Assembly (NCBI RefSeq): GCF_012275515.1
Contig: NZ_JAAZQL010000006.1
Location: forward strand, 124,001 to 188,000
Direction: 5' to 3'
From: Novosphingobium sp. SG707
Lineage (GTDB): Bacteria; Pseudomonadota; Alphaproteobacteria; Sphingomonadales; Sphingomonadaceae
DNA length: 64,000 nt
The notes under the pieces are model-generated. The model was given only the letters and a program-made list of their open reading frames with translations. It did not search any database and was not told where the DNA came from. Positions within the stretch are counted from its first letter, which is position 1; every line of letters begins with the position of its first letter. Position numbers and translations under genes: made by a program. Positions 17,401 through 25,242 of the stretch are shown piece after piece.

Positions 17401-17989
17401 CGCCGTGGCCAGCGCCAATGGTGCGCGCAGCCATTCCAGCCTGCTGGCCAGCGGCGTTGCGGGCCGCACCAGCGCGGTGATGGCCGCCATGGTGGAAAAC
17501 GTCCAGAAGCGCAAAACCAAGCGCGGCAAGGATTTCATCATGGCCGATTTTTCGGACCAGTCGGGCAATTTCTCGGCTTCGTGCTTTGAGGAATCTCTTG
17601 TCGACAGTTTCGTGAACTGGGCCAAGGAGGGCGCCTGTATCCTGCTCACCGTGGAACTCGACAGCCCCAGCCCGGAGGAGCCGCCGCGCGTGACGGTGCG
17701 GGGCGCGCAGGCCCTTTCGGAAATCAAGGCGGCGGCCAAGATGACGCTCAGCCTTGATGTGTCGCGGCCCGATGTGTTTGGCGAATTGGCTGCTATGCTG
17801 CCGCGCGGGGGGCTCGGCACCGTCGAGGTGCTGCTGAAAACCGGCGGGGCGCAGGAGCCGCGTTTGCGTCTGGGGCGCGATTTCCTGCTGGATGGCGAAT
17901 TGACGGATCTGATCGCCGGGCTGGACGGGGTGGCCAATGTCTCGCTCAAGCCTACACGGGCGGGCGGGCATCTGCGGCTGGTCGCCTGA
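14432..17989 (+). CDS. dnaE: DNA polymerase III alpha subunit
   Basis: A 1185-residue replicative polymerase. The N-terminal PHP domain opens FVPLHVYSSFTMLDGA. The catalytic palm carries GPGRGSGAGSLVAWAL and MPDFDIDFCETRR (about residues 427-439), which supplies two of the three metal-binding aspartates. The finger region has KKVQAEMDAQRLRFVIG and GYGFNKSHAAAYALLAYQTAWFKAHYP. An OB-fold follows near residue 1010 (KRGKDFIMADFSDQSGNF). The PHP HxH metal motif reads HVY, so PHP metal binding and proofreading activity are probably lost. It converges with the radical SAM gene with no spacer. Confidence 0.97.
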   Translation: MAHSSFVPLHVYSSFTMLDGAIDPKAMAKLAKKHNFPAMAVTDRNGLYCAPAYAGACKDMGVQPIIGALLSIARPSAGGGGVLPSAPQIDAVVLLAQNEAGWNNLCHLVSKAHLERPLEFDPHVRLSDLDGHTDGLLCLTGAGEGALARMFAEGQNEAALRYADALQAAFPNRLYIEIARTGDPAEDGSEEALIDLAYARDIPLVATNPAHFADAKDSAAHDAMLCIAGSTHVDAPDRKRSNPQQWVRSAELMEQLFADLPEALANTLVIAQRCAFEPPKRKPLLPSLAGDKEGEARMMVDHARAGLAKRLAPYWPGVDEATLDKALAAPEENYEALRPLGVDESFLEYAKRLDFETGIINRMGFAGYFLIVADFIQWAKQNDIPVGPGRGSGAGSLVAWALTITDLDPLRLGLLFERFLNPERVSMPDFDIDFCETRRGEVIRYVQRKYGADHVAQIITFGKLKARAVLRDTGRILQMSYGQVDRLTKMVPNHPTDPWSLERALNGVQELHREYTNDPEVKRLIDLAMQLEGMPRNSSTHAAGVVIGDRPLEQLVPLYRDPRSDMPVTQFDMKYVENTGLIKFDFLGLKTLSILRKAVDLLGRRGISIDLSTLPWDDSDVYDLLKRGDTVGVFQLESEGMRRTLAAVKPTNFGDIIALVSLYRPGPMDNIPLFGQRKNGMAPIEYPHEKLSGILAETYGIFVYQEQVMQAAQILAGYSLGDADLLRRAMGKKVQAEMDAQRLRFVIGCREVSDIDKDKANELFDIIDKFAGYGFNKSHAAAYALLAYQTAWFKAHYPHEFYAAAMCFDMHQSEKLAIFVDDMRRNGIAVAGPCLNHSEAEFMVEQTADGHQVRYALAGIRNVGEKAMEVVVAERQANGPFKDLADLFTRVPYGSLNRRMLEGLAASGAFDALEPNRAKVLANADMLLAVADEAERTRTSGQHGLFGGEEAGAGAIRLTEATPWSRSDQMAKERENFGFYFAAHPVEQWRAVASANGARSHSSLLASGVAGRTSAVMAAMVENVQKRKTKRGKDFIMADFSDQSGNFSASCFEESLVDSFVNWAKEGACILLTVELDSPSPEEPPRVTVRGAQALSEIKAAAKMTLSLDVSRPDVFGELAAMLPRGGLGTVEVLLKTGGAQEPRLRLGRDFLLDGELTDLIAGLDGVANVSLKPTRAGGHLRLVA

Positions 17990-19069
17990 TCAGAACAGCG
18001 TCATCTGCCCGTCGCGGTGCGGAGGGCGAAATTGGGTGATGTCCAGATCGGCGCGGTTGTCGGCAAGGCCTAATCGCGTCTTGGCAATGCGAAAGCGCGC
18101 GCGGATCAGGTCGGCCCACACGCCCTGCGGCTTCATCCGGGTGAAGAAATCGCTTTGATAATCGGCCCCGCCGCGCAGGGATTGCACGATATGCATGACC
18201 TTATCTGCGCGGTCGGGGAAATGCGCCTCCAGCCATTCGCGGAACAGCGGCGCGACCTCATGGGGCAGGCGCAGCATGATCCAGCTTGCCCCCCGCACCC
18301 CGCGCGCGGCGGCGGCCTCCAGAATGCGCTCGATCCATTCCTCGGTGATCGCGGGCACGATGGGCGAGACATTGACCCAGACCGGCACGCCCGCCGCGCT
18401 CAATTTTTCAATCGCATCTAGCCGCTTGGCCGGACTGGCCGCGCGCGGTTCGAGGCTGCGGGACAGCCGCGCATCAAGCGAAGTCACCGAAACCGCCACT
18501 GCCGTCAACCGATGCCGCGCGAGTTCGGCCAAGAGGTCGAGATCATGCAGGATGCGATCCGATTTGGTGGTGATCGTCACGGGATGGCGCGTTTCGAGGC
18601 AAACCTCCAATATCTGCCGCGTCAGGCGATAGTGCGCCTCGATCGGCTGATAGGGATCGGTGTTCGTCCCCATGGCAATCGGCGCGGGGGAATAGCCGCG
18701 TGCGCCCAATTCCCGCCGCAGCAACTTTGCCGCCTCGGGCTTGGCAAACAGGCGGCTTTCAAAATCCAGCCCGGGCGAGAGGTCGAGATAGGCGTGGGTT
18801 GGCCGCGCATAACAATAGATGCAGCCGTGCTCACACCCGCGATAGGCGTTGATCGAGCGGTCGAAGGGCACATCTGGCGACTTGTTGCGCGAGATGATCT
18901 TGCGCGCGGCCTCCTCGGTCACGGTGGTGCGCAAAGGCGGCGGCCCGCCATCGACATCCTCCATGGCGTCCAGCCAATCCCCATCCGCCTCACGTCCTGG
19001 CAGGGCAAAGCGGGTGGAGAGCGCGCCGCTTTGCGCGCCGCGACCGCGGGGAGGGGGAGGCGAAACCAT
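17990..19069 (-). CDS. PA0069-family radical SAM protein (SplB-like)
   Basis: A 359-residue protein. RGRGAQSGALSTRF at the N-terminus and the cluster motif RGCEHGCIYCYARP (CxxxCxYC) define this radical SAM family, related to spore photoproduct lyase. SPGLDFESRLFAKPEAAKLLRRE and GTNTDPYQPIE follow as in family members. The reaction is not established; similarity and regulation hint at nucleic-acid repair. A perfect SOS box lies 11 bp before the start codon, so LexA probably represses it. Confidence 0.85.
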   Translation of the reverse strand: MVSPPPPRGRGAQSGALSTRFALPGREADGDWLDAMEDVDGGPPPLRTTVTEEAARKIISRNKSPDVPFDRSINAYRGCEHGCIYCYARPTHAYLDLSPGLDFESRLFAKPEAAKLLRRELGARGYSPAPIAMGTNTDPYQPIEAHYRLTRQILEVCLETRHPVTITTKSDRILHDLDLLAELARHRLTAVAVSVTSLDARLSRSLEPRAASPAKRLDAIEKLSAAGVPVWVNVSPIVPAITEEWIERILEAAAARGVRGASWIMLRLPHEVAPLFREWLEAHFPDRADKVMHIVQSLRGGADYQSDFFTRMKPQGVWADLIRARFRIAKTRLGLADNRADLDITQFRPPHRDGQMTLF

Positions 19070-19079
19070 CGCTCATAAA

Positions 19080-19094
19080 GAACATAAAAAGAAC
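19080..19094 (-). promoter_or_regulatory. LexA (SOS) box upstream of the radical SAM gene
   Basis: On the minus strand the sequence is GTTC-TTTTTAT-GTTC, an exact match to the alphaproteobacterial LexA operator GTTC-N7-GTTC. It ends 11 bp before ATG 19069, well placed to block the promoter or early transcription. Confidence 0.75.
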
Positions 19095-19171
19095 AAATGT
19101 GCAAGCGCTGGCTATTGCGCCCCGCGCCGACTAAACAGATCCGCGACGTTCTCTTATCCGGAATCCCTTCC

Positions 19172-20050
19172 ATGTCCGCGCCTTACGCCAGCCTGATTCC
19201 CGCCGATGCTGACCGCCTTTCGCTTTATCTGGCGCGAATCGGCCTTGCCTCCCCGGTCGAACCCACAGCGGAGGGGCTGGCAATCCTCCAACGCGCGCAT
19301 CGCATGAATATCGGCTTTGAAAACATGGATGTCATGCTGGGCCGCGCGATCAGCCTCGATCCCGATGCGATCTTTGGCAAGCTGGTGATGGGCGCGCGGG
19401 GCGGCTATTGCTTTGAACAGAACTGGCTGTTCGGCACGATGCTGGCGCAAATGGGCTTTGCCAACCGGCCGCTGTTGGCGCGGGTCTGGCTTGGCCTTTC
19501 CGAAGATGCCCCGGCATCGCCGCTGACCCATACGTTCCGGCTGGTCGATCTGGATGGAGAGGCCTGGATTGCCGATGCGGGCTTTGGCGGCTCCTATGTC
19601 CCGCCCATGCCGCTGGCCGATGGCGCCACCGCCCATACCAGTGATGGCGCGCAGCATCGCATCACCCGGCACAGTGCGCCCGGCTCGCTGTGGGGCGAAT
19701 GGCTGGTCGAGCGCATGGGCCCCGCCGCCGCCACTGACGGCCGCGCCACCGCGCCGGGATGGCAGAAACAGTACAGTTTCAACCTTAACGAAGTTGCGCC
19801 CATCGACCTTGAGCTGTCGAACCACTGGACCTTTACCAAGCCCGAGACGCGCTTCACCACCGCATGGATCGCCTCCATCGTGCTGGAGGATGGCTTTGCC
19901 GCGCTCAATGGGCGGCGGCTTTCCATGTATGCGGGCGGGCGCGGCGATGTGATGGAAATCGCCCATGCGCAGGATTGGCGCGCGATGCTGGCCGATCTGT
20001 TTCGGGTGGAGTTGAGCGAGGATGAGGTGGCGGGGTTGAAGGTGTTCTAG
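19172..20050 (+). CDS. nat: Arylamine N-acetyltransferase
   Basis: A 292-residue enzyme with the Cys-His-Asp triad: Cys80 in RGGYCFEQN, His120 in LTHTFRLV and Asp135 in ADAGFGG. The family transfers acetyl from acetyl-CoA to arylamines or hydrazines by a ping-pong mechanism. ATG 19172 matches the usual N-terminus; the frame opens at 19097 but the extra residues look non-coding. It is divergent from the radical SAM gene, and repeat element copy 2 follows it. Confidence 0.92.
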   Translation: MSAPYASLIPADADRLSLYLARIGLASPVEPTAEGLAILQRAHRMNIGFENMDVMLGRAISLDPDAIFGKLVMGARGGYCFEQNWLFGTMLAQMGFANRPLLARVWLGLSEDAPASPLTHTFRLVDLDGEAWIADAGFGGSYVPPMPLADGATAHTSDGAQHRITRHSAPGSLWGEWLVERMGPAAATDGRATAPGWQKQYSFNLNEVAPIDLELSNHWTFTKPETRFTTAWIASIVLEDGFAALNGRRLSMYAGGRGDVMEIAHAQDWRAMLADLFRVELSEDEVAGLKVF

Positions 20051-20062
20051 AGGGTTTAGATA

Positions 20063-20276
20063 AGGTGCGAGGGTCTAGACCCTCGCGCTCCCGTTACTGT
20101 CTGCATTGCGTGCGTGGTTTGGCCGATGGGTGTCGGACGCACCCCCGCGATTTGAAAGCCTGCGGCGCCTTTAGCGGAGCCTCTCCGCACCGCAGGCTTT
20201 AATGCAATCGCATCCTCTCAAACCCACTCAAATTAACGGGATTGCAAAGGGACGAGTCTCTTTGCCCGCCGGAGGC
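20063..20276. repeat. Hairpin-rich intergenic repeat element, copy 2 (~214 bp)
   Basis: Related to the element at 4909-5127. The right end (20238-20276) reads GGGATTGCAAAGGG, a short variable centre, then CTTTGCCCGCCGGAGGC, as in copy 1. The middle stem AAAGCCTGCGG (20155-20165) pairs with CCGCAGGCTTT (20190-20200) and carries an inner stem GCGGAG/CTCCGC. The left end (20064-20099) keeps the palindrome form, GCGAGGGTCTAGACCCTCGC, with different arm bases. Both copies sit at the 3' end of a plus-strand gene. There is no coding potential. Confidence 0.75.
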
Positions 20277-20289
20277 ATAGAACCCCCCG

Positions 20290-20829
20290 TCAAACCTCCC
20301 GCAATCTCGGCATCAACTCGACAAAGTTGCAAGGCCGGTTCCGGCTGTCCAATTGTTCGTTCAGGATCCCGTCCCAGCCATCCTTCACCGCGCCATTCGA
20401 ACCGGGCAGGGCAAAGATATAGGTAGCGCCCGCCATGATCGCCATGGCGCGCGACTGGACGGTGCTGGTGCCGATGGATTTATAGGACAGCCAGCGGAAG
20501 AGTTCGCCAAAGCCGGGGATCAGCTTGCCGCTGTGGGCAATGATGATCTGGTCGAGCGCCTCGGGCGTGACGTCGCGCCCGGTCAGTCCGGTGCCGCCGG
20601 TCGAGATCACGCAGTCGATTTCCGGGTCATCGATCCAGGTATCAAGCTGGGCCACCAGCGTATGCACATCCTCGCGCAGGATCTTGCGCGTGGCGAGGAT
20701 ATGCCCCTTGTCGGTGATGCGCTGGGCCAGAATGTCGCCGCTGGTGTCATTGTCCAATGTGCGCGTGTCCGACAGCGTCAGCAGCGCGATGCGGATCGGT
20801 TTGAACTCGCGGGTTTCGTCAATGGCCAT
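20290..20829 (-). CDS. moaB: Molybdenum cofactor biosynthesis protein B
   Basis: A 179-residue MoaB/Mog-type protein (IRIALLTLSDTRTLDNDTSGDIL at the start; VISTGGTGLTGRDVTPEAL in the middle; FALPGSNGAVKDGWD near the end). The family binds molybdopterin and adenylylates it on the way to the molybdenum cofactor. An AAGGAG site precedes ATG 20829. It is the last gene of a minus-strand run with the transglycosylase and UDG-like genes, although the functions are unrelated. Confidence 0.92.
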   Translation of the reverse strand: MAIDETREFKPIRIALLTLSDTRTLDNDTSGDILAQRITDKGHILATRKILREDVHTLVAQLDTWIDDPEIDCVISTGGTGLTGRDVTPEALDQIIIAHSGKLIPGFGELFRWLSYKSIGTSTVQSRAMAIMAGATYIFALPGSNGAVKDGWDGILNEQLDSRNRPCNFVELMPRLREV

Positions 20830-20843
20830 GGGCGCACTCCTTG

Positions 20844-22709
20844 TTATGGAGTGGCTTGGTAGCCGTTCATGCCGGGGGCCGCAATCACACCGTTGCTGGC
20901 CATTTTGACCCCGCGCGCGCCGTCGAGGCCGGGAAAGGTCGGCCACAGGCCCTGCGCCAGGGCGGTGCGGCTTTCCGAAGCGCCGCCCGCCTGCCGCTCA
21001 TACATCCAGTAATTGCGCAGCACCGTGGCGACATAGCCGCGCGTTTCCCAATAGGGCACCGATTCCATCCACAGCAGCGGATCGCCACCATCATGGATCT
21101 GTGTGTTCCAGCGCGCTACGGGCAGCGGCCCGGCATTATAGGCCGCCATCACCTTGGGCAGCAGCCCCTGTGTGGCGGCGCTGTTCTTCAGCGCCTGCAA
21201 ATGCTGTTGGCCGAAAGCCAAATTCACATCGGGCCGCGTCAGATCGCCGACCGACCCCGAAACGCCCAGCGCCGCGGCATGATCGCGCGCGGCGGCGGGC
21301 ATGATCTGCATCAGCCCGCGCGCGCCCGCGCTGGACAAGGCCGTGGCGCGAAACGCCGATTCCTGAAGCGTATGGGCCAGAACCAGCGCCGGATCGACCT
21401 GCCACCCGGTGGCGGGGGTCCATTTCGGTGTGGGGAAACGGCTTGCGGGCGCGGGCACTGCCCCGCCCGGCGCATTGTAGGCCATCCACAATTGCGTGGC
21501 AGGCAGGCCCAGATCGCGCGCCAGACGCGACAGCGGCTGATACTGATCCACGCTGCCGATGCGGGCCTGATGGCGCAGCACATCGTCGGCCAGCCCATCC
21601 TCGCCGATTTCGGCCAGAGCCACGGCCGCGCGGATATTGGGATTTTCGCGCAGGGATTGCCAGTCGGCGGGGGTGAAATCGGGCGCGGAATGGCTGGTGG
21701 GCATGCGCAGGCCCAATTGCTCGGCCGCAATCATGCCATACAGCGTTTCATCGAGCCGCGCGGCCGAACGCAGCGGCGCCGAGGCCATTTCCGGCTGACG
21801 GCAACGCACCTGCGCGCGCGCCTGCCAATAATACGCAGCGGCGGTCAGCTCATTGTTGGTGGAACCCTTGGCCGTGCGGGCAAAAGCCTCGCCTGCATTC
21901 AGGCAATCGCCCAGCCGCCATGCGGCAAGGCCCGCCACCCATGCTCCTTCGGCCACCCACGGGCCGGACATGGGGGCGCTGTTGTCGCCAATGGATGACG
22001 CCAGCGCAAAGGCGTCGGCATCCTGATTGTTGATGTAATAGGCCCATGCGACCTTCTGCCGCCATTCGGCGCGGGCCTCGGCCGAAAGGGTGGCATCGAC
22101 GCCGTCGAGCAGCAGGCGCGCGCCCAGCGGATCGTCCACCTTGATCTTGTCATTGATGCCCTGCGCGATGGTGGCGGGCATGGTGCCGTCGGCAATGCTG
22201 CGCGGTCGGGCGCGGCGCGGCGCGTTGGGCTGGGTATAAAGCGCCTGCGGCATGGGCAGCGTAGGCAACGCCGTGCCCCCGCGTTTGATGGCCAGCGCGG
22301 CGATCTGTTCGGCCTGAGGCAGGGTGGGATTGGCATTGAGCCAGTCTGTCAGCGCGGCAAGATCAATGCGCGGCGAACCGGGGGCCAGATAATATTCAGC
22401 CCGCGCCGAACCATGCAGCGGGCCATCGGGGCGTTCGGCAAACATGGTCTGAACCCGCGTCCAGTCCTGCCGCTTGATCGCGCCGAATATGTCCTTGTAC
22501 CAGGCGCGCTCGTCCTCGCTTAACAGTTTGGGCACGGCCGAGCGCGAGACGCGGCTCATGAAATAGTCGGCGGCGGCGGAATTGGCGGCGGCCGGCCCCG
22601 CCCCGGCCACGGACGCCAATGCGGCAAGGGCGCAAAGCAACGCGCGCGCAGGCCCAGCCTTTTGTCGATCCCGTAACCGCAAAATCAATCCCTTATCCCG
22701 TCCAGTCAT
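20844..22709 (-). CDS. Soluble lytic murein transglycosylase (SLT domain)
   Basis: A 621-residue exported protein. A signal peptide (ALLCALAALASVAGAGPAAA) is followed by a long alpha-helical superhelical region (about 40-430), then the SLT catalytic domain with the Glu in LQESAFRATALSSAGARGLMQ and the AYNAGPLPVARW block. It cleaves the glycan strand of peptidoglycan to 1,6-anhydro products in the periplasm. ATG 22709 overlaps the stop of the upstream gene as ATGA, indicating coupling; an earlier TTG at 22718 is less likely. Confidence 0.9.
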   Translation of the reverse strand: MTGRDKGLILRLRDRQKAGPARALLCALAALASVAGAGPAAANSAAADYFMSRVSRSAVPKLLSEDERAWYKDIFGAIKRQDWTRVQTMFAERPDGPLHGSARAEYYLAPGSPRIDLAALTDWLNANPTLPQAEQIAALAIKRGGTALPTLPMPQALYTQPNAPRRARPRSIADGTMPATIAQGINDKIKVDDPLGARLLLDGVDATLSAEARAEWRQKVAWAYYINNQDADAFALASSIGDNSAPMSGPWVAEGAWVAGLAAWRLGDCLNAGEAFARTAKGSTNNELTAAAYYWQARAQVRCRQPEMASAPLRSAARLDETLYGMIAAEQLGLRMPTSHSAPDFTPADWQSLRENPNIRAAVALAEIGEDGLADDVLRHQARIGSVDQYQPLSRLARDLGLPATQLWMAYNAPGGAVPAPASRFPTPKWTPATGWQVDPALVLAHTLQESAFRATALSSAGARGLMQIMPAAARDHAAALGVSGSVGDLTRPDVNLAFGQQHLQALKNSAATQGLLPKVMAAYNAGPLPVARWNTQIHDGGDPLLWMESVPYWETRGYVATVLRNYWMYERQAGGASESRTALAQGLWPTFPGLDGARGVKMASNGVIAAPGMNGYQATP

Positions 22710-23500
22710 TCGGCCCAATTCAGCCAGCTGCGCCAGAAACCGGCCTTGCGCCGTGGATTTTCCAGCAGCATACCCAGATCCTGAGCTGCCAGAACGGCGA
22801 CCCCACGCGCATCCGTTCCGGCCTCCGGGCCGCCATGTCCTGCCTCACTTTGGTTAATCAGTGATAAAAGGGCAGGCTTTTGCGATGGGTCGTGGCCGAG
22901 CAGCGGCAGGATGCGATCCCCCAGCAAAAGCAGGCGGCGCGGCGCGGCCAGCGCAATATGGTGGGCCAAAACCGCACCCATGCCCTCTTGGCGCAGCAGA
23001 TCCCAATCGGGCGCAGGCATCGCGCGGGGCAGTGCGGCGGCGATATAGCAATCATCCGCCCCCAATCCCATCACGCGCAGCATGGCTTCCAGCAGCTTGC
23101 CCTGCGGCCCGGACAGCAGTTGGCCCGTTTCGCCATCCATGCTTTCGGGCATGGGCACGACCACCATCAGCGCCGCCCCGGCAATCCCGCGCGGGGGCAC
23201 CCGGCCCGAGGCGCCGGTGGGGTCCAACGTCGGCTCGCCCATCCACCATGGCGCGAAATCGGCCAGCGTTTGGGGCCATTGCCCAATCTCGCCGCCAAGG
23301 CGCGGGCGGGGCGGGGGAGGCGACGGTTCGGGCTTGGCCCGCATCATCGGGGGTGGTGCGCCCTGCGGCGAGGCGCCTTCCTGCGCGATCTCCTCCAGCC
23401 ATTCCTGCGGCTCGTCGCTGTAGGCATAGCTGACTCCGGCCTCGCGCCACCAGTCGAGCGCGGCGGCGATCTGGGCCGAAAGGGGAGGGTGGGCGGTCAT
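22706..23500 (-). CDS. Uracil-DNA-glycosylase-like protein, degenerate
   Basis: A 264-residue protein whose C-terminal ~160 residues follow the plan of family-4/5 uracil-DNA glycosylases: VVVPMPESMDGETGQLLSGPQGKLLEAMLRVMGL, then CYIAAALPRAMP, then PRRLLLLGDRILPLLGHD. The whole protein has one Cys, so it cannot hold the 4Fe-4S cluster of family 4, and the catalytic GExPG motif is replaced by VPMPES. A proline-rich linker (about 48-66) separates an N-terminal helical part. It may have lost glycosylase activity. Start 23500 is preferred; 23519-23521 is an alternative ATG. It is coupled to the transglycosylase. Confidence 0.65.
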   Translation of the reverse strand: MTAHPPLSAQIAAALDWWREAGVSYAYSDEPQEWLEEIAQEGASPQGAPPPMMRAKPEPSPPPPRPRLGGEIGQWPQTLADFAPWWMGEPTLDPTGASGRVPPRGIAGAALMVVVPMPESMDGETGQLLSGPQGKLLEAMLRVMGLGADDCYIAAALPRAMPAPDWDLLRQEGMGAVLAHHIALAAPRRLLLLGDRILPLLGHDPSQKPALLSLINQSEAGHGGPEAGTDARGVAVLAAQDLGMLLENPRRKAGFWRSWLNWAE

Positions 23501-23605
23501 TGCGCGCCTGATTGGCGGCATTGGGGGCGGATGACAAGATGCTGTGCGGTATTTTCATGCAAAGGCGTCTTGCCTGCGCGCGGCGCCCGCGCCATGGGAG
23601 GCGCC

Positions 23606-24433
23606 ATGGAACCCGTCGATTTCCCCCTCTCCGAAACGGCTTATGCCAAGATCAACCTCGCGCTCCACGTGCGCCGCCGCCGCGATGATGGCTATCACGA
23701 GCTGGAAACGCTCTTCGCCTTTGTCGATGCGGGCGATGCGTTGAGCGCGACGCAGGCGGGTGGGGATTCGCTGACGATCACCGGCGAATTCTCTCCTTTG
23801 CTGGCCGGTGAGGAGAGCAACCTTGTGCTGGACGCGCTGGCGCTGATCCCGCGTGAGGGCGGCTGGGCGGTGGCGCTGGACAAGGCGCTGCCGGTGGCCG
23901 CAGGGTTGGGCGGGGGTTCGGCCGATGTGGGCGCGGTGTTCCGCATGGCGCGCCGGGCGGGGGTTTTGCCGGATAATTGGCATGGGCTGGCCGCTGGGTT
24001 GGGAGCCGATGTGCCCGCCTGTGTGGAAAGCGTGGCGATGGTCGGGCGCGGCACGGGGACGGAACTGGAGCCTGCGCCCGAGGATCTGAAAGGCTGCCCG
24101 GTGCTGCTGGTCAATCCGCGCGTGCCTCTGCCCACCGGGCCGGTGTTCAAGGCTTGGGATCGCGTCGATCGCGGCGCCATGCCGCAGGGCAGCGCGCGCG
24201 ACATCGCTCTCCATGGCCGCAATGATCTGGAGGCGCCCGCGATTTCGATTTGCCCGCCGGTGGCCGATGTGCTGGCGGCTTTGGGGCAAACGGGGGCCTG
24301 GCTTGCGCGCATGTCGGGTTCGGGGGCGACGTGTTTTGCCCTGTTTGATGATATGGCCGCGCGTGATGAGGCCGCCGCCGGAATTGCGGCGCATCATCCC
24401 GATTGGTGGCAAATGGCGGGGCTGCTGCGATGA
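23606..24433 (+). CDS. ispE: 4-diphosphocytidyl-2-C-methyl-D-erythritol kinase
   Basis: A 275-residue GHMP kinase of the MEP isoprenoid pathway. AYAKINLALHVRRRRDDGYHEL is the family N-terminus. The ATP motif is LPVAAGLGGGSADVGA, and the C-terminal glycine motif is MSGSGATCFALF. A GGGAGG ribosome site precedes ATG 23606. Its stop overlaps the next start as ATGA. Confidence 0.95.
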   Translation: MEPVDFPLSETAYAKINLALHVRRRRDDGYHELETLFAFVDAGDALSATQAGGDSLTITGEFSPLLAGEESNLVLDALALIPREGGWAVALDKALPVAAGLGGGSADVGAVFRMARRAGVLPDNWHGLAAGLGADVPACVESVAMVGRGTGTELEPAPEDLKGCPVLLVNPRVPLPTGPVFKAWDRVDRGAMPQGSARDIALHGRNDLEAPAISICPPVADVLAALGQTGAWLARMSGSGATCFALFDDMAARDEAAAGIAAHHPDWWQMAGLLR

Positions 24434-25164
24434 TCGCGCGCGAAACCGACGCCTATCGCCTGTTTGGCGAGCCCAAATTCGGCGGCATCTTGATCGTATC
24501 CGACCATGCCAGCAACCGCGTGCCCGAAGATGTGGACCTTGGCATTGCGCCTGAATTGATGGACCAGCATATTGCCGTCGACATCGGCGTGGGTGCGATC
24601 GCCCAGATTATGGCGCAGCGCCCCGGCATTGCGGCCTATTGCGCCCATGTCAGCCGCCTTGTCTGCGACCTCAACCGGGGCGATCATCAGGCCGCGACCA
24701 TCCCGCATGTCAGCGATGGCCATGCGATCCCCGGCAATGAATTGACGCAAGAGGCCCGCGAGGCCCGTCTTGCGCGGTTCCATCATCCCTATCACGCGGC
24801 GCTCTCGCAATTGCTGGATGACGCGCCGCCCGCGCTGATCCTCTCGCTGCATTCCTTCACGCCGCGTTTGGCCACCAGCGATGAGGCGCGGCCGTGGCAT
24901 GTCGGCATCCTCTATAATGAGGATGATTGCGCCGCGCGCATCGCCATTCCGCTGCTGGAGGCCGAAGGGCTGATCGTGGGCGATCAGTTGCCCTATTCTG
25001 GCCGCGTGCTGAATTACACGATGAACCGCCATGCCGAGGCTGAGGGCCGCCCCTATCTGGGCGTCGAGATTCGTCAGGACCTGATTGGCGATACCGCAGG
25101 GCAGGCGCTATGGGCCAACCGCATGGCGGATATTTGTAATAAAGTTGCGCTAAATCTTCCCTGA
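24430..25164 (+). CDS. N-formylglutamate amidohydrolase-like protein (copy 1)
   Basis: A 244-residue HutG-type hydrolase: LIVSDHASNRVPED, CAHVSRLVCDLNRG, FHHPYHAALSQLLDD, LILSLHSFTP and YLGVEIRQDLIGD. The family uses a metal to hydrolyse N-formylglutamate or related N-acyl amino acids. No other histidine-degradation gene lies near, so the real substrate is uncertain. It is translationally coupled to ispE (ATGA). A second, distinct member is at 51555. Confidence 0.85.
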   Translation: MIARETDAYRLFGEPKFGGILIVSDHASNRVPEDVDLGIAPELMDQHIAVDIGVGAIAQIMAQRPGIAAYCAHVSRLVCDLNRGDHQAATIPHVSDGHAIPGNELTQEAREARLARFHHPYHAALSQLLDDAPPALILSLHSFTPRLATSDEARPWHVGILYNEDDCAARIAIPLLEAEGLIVGDQLPYSGRVLNYTMNRHAEAEGRPYLGVEIRQDLIGDTAGQALWANRMADICNKVALNLP

Positions 25165-25242
25165 TTGCAATTTTCACATTGCCACTTGCGCAGCCCTTTA
25201 GTAGGGGCGCAAACGTCTTCCCGAGTCTGCCGGAGTATCCCC

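Noticed and set aside
14390..17971. 1193-codon open frame antisense to dnaE
   Set aside because: It mirrors the dnaE codons in GC-rich DNA, has a His/Gln/Arg-rich composition unlike real proteins and shows no domain; dnaE on the other strand is certain.
25186..25212. Terminator or riboswitch before ilvD
   Set aside because: TTGCGC/GCGCAA with an inner CCC/GGG forms a hairpin, but there is no T-run and no known aptamer or leader peptide.
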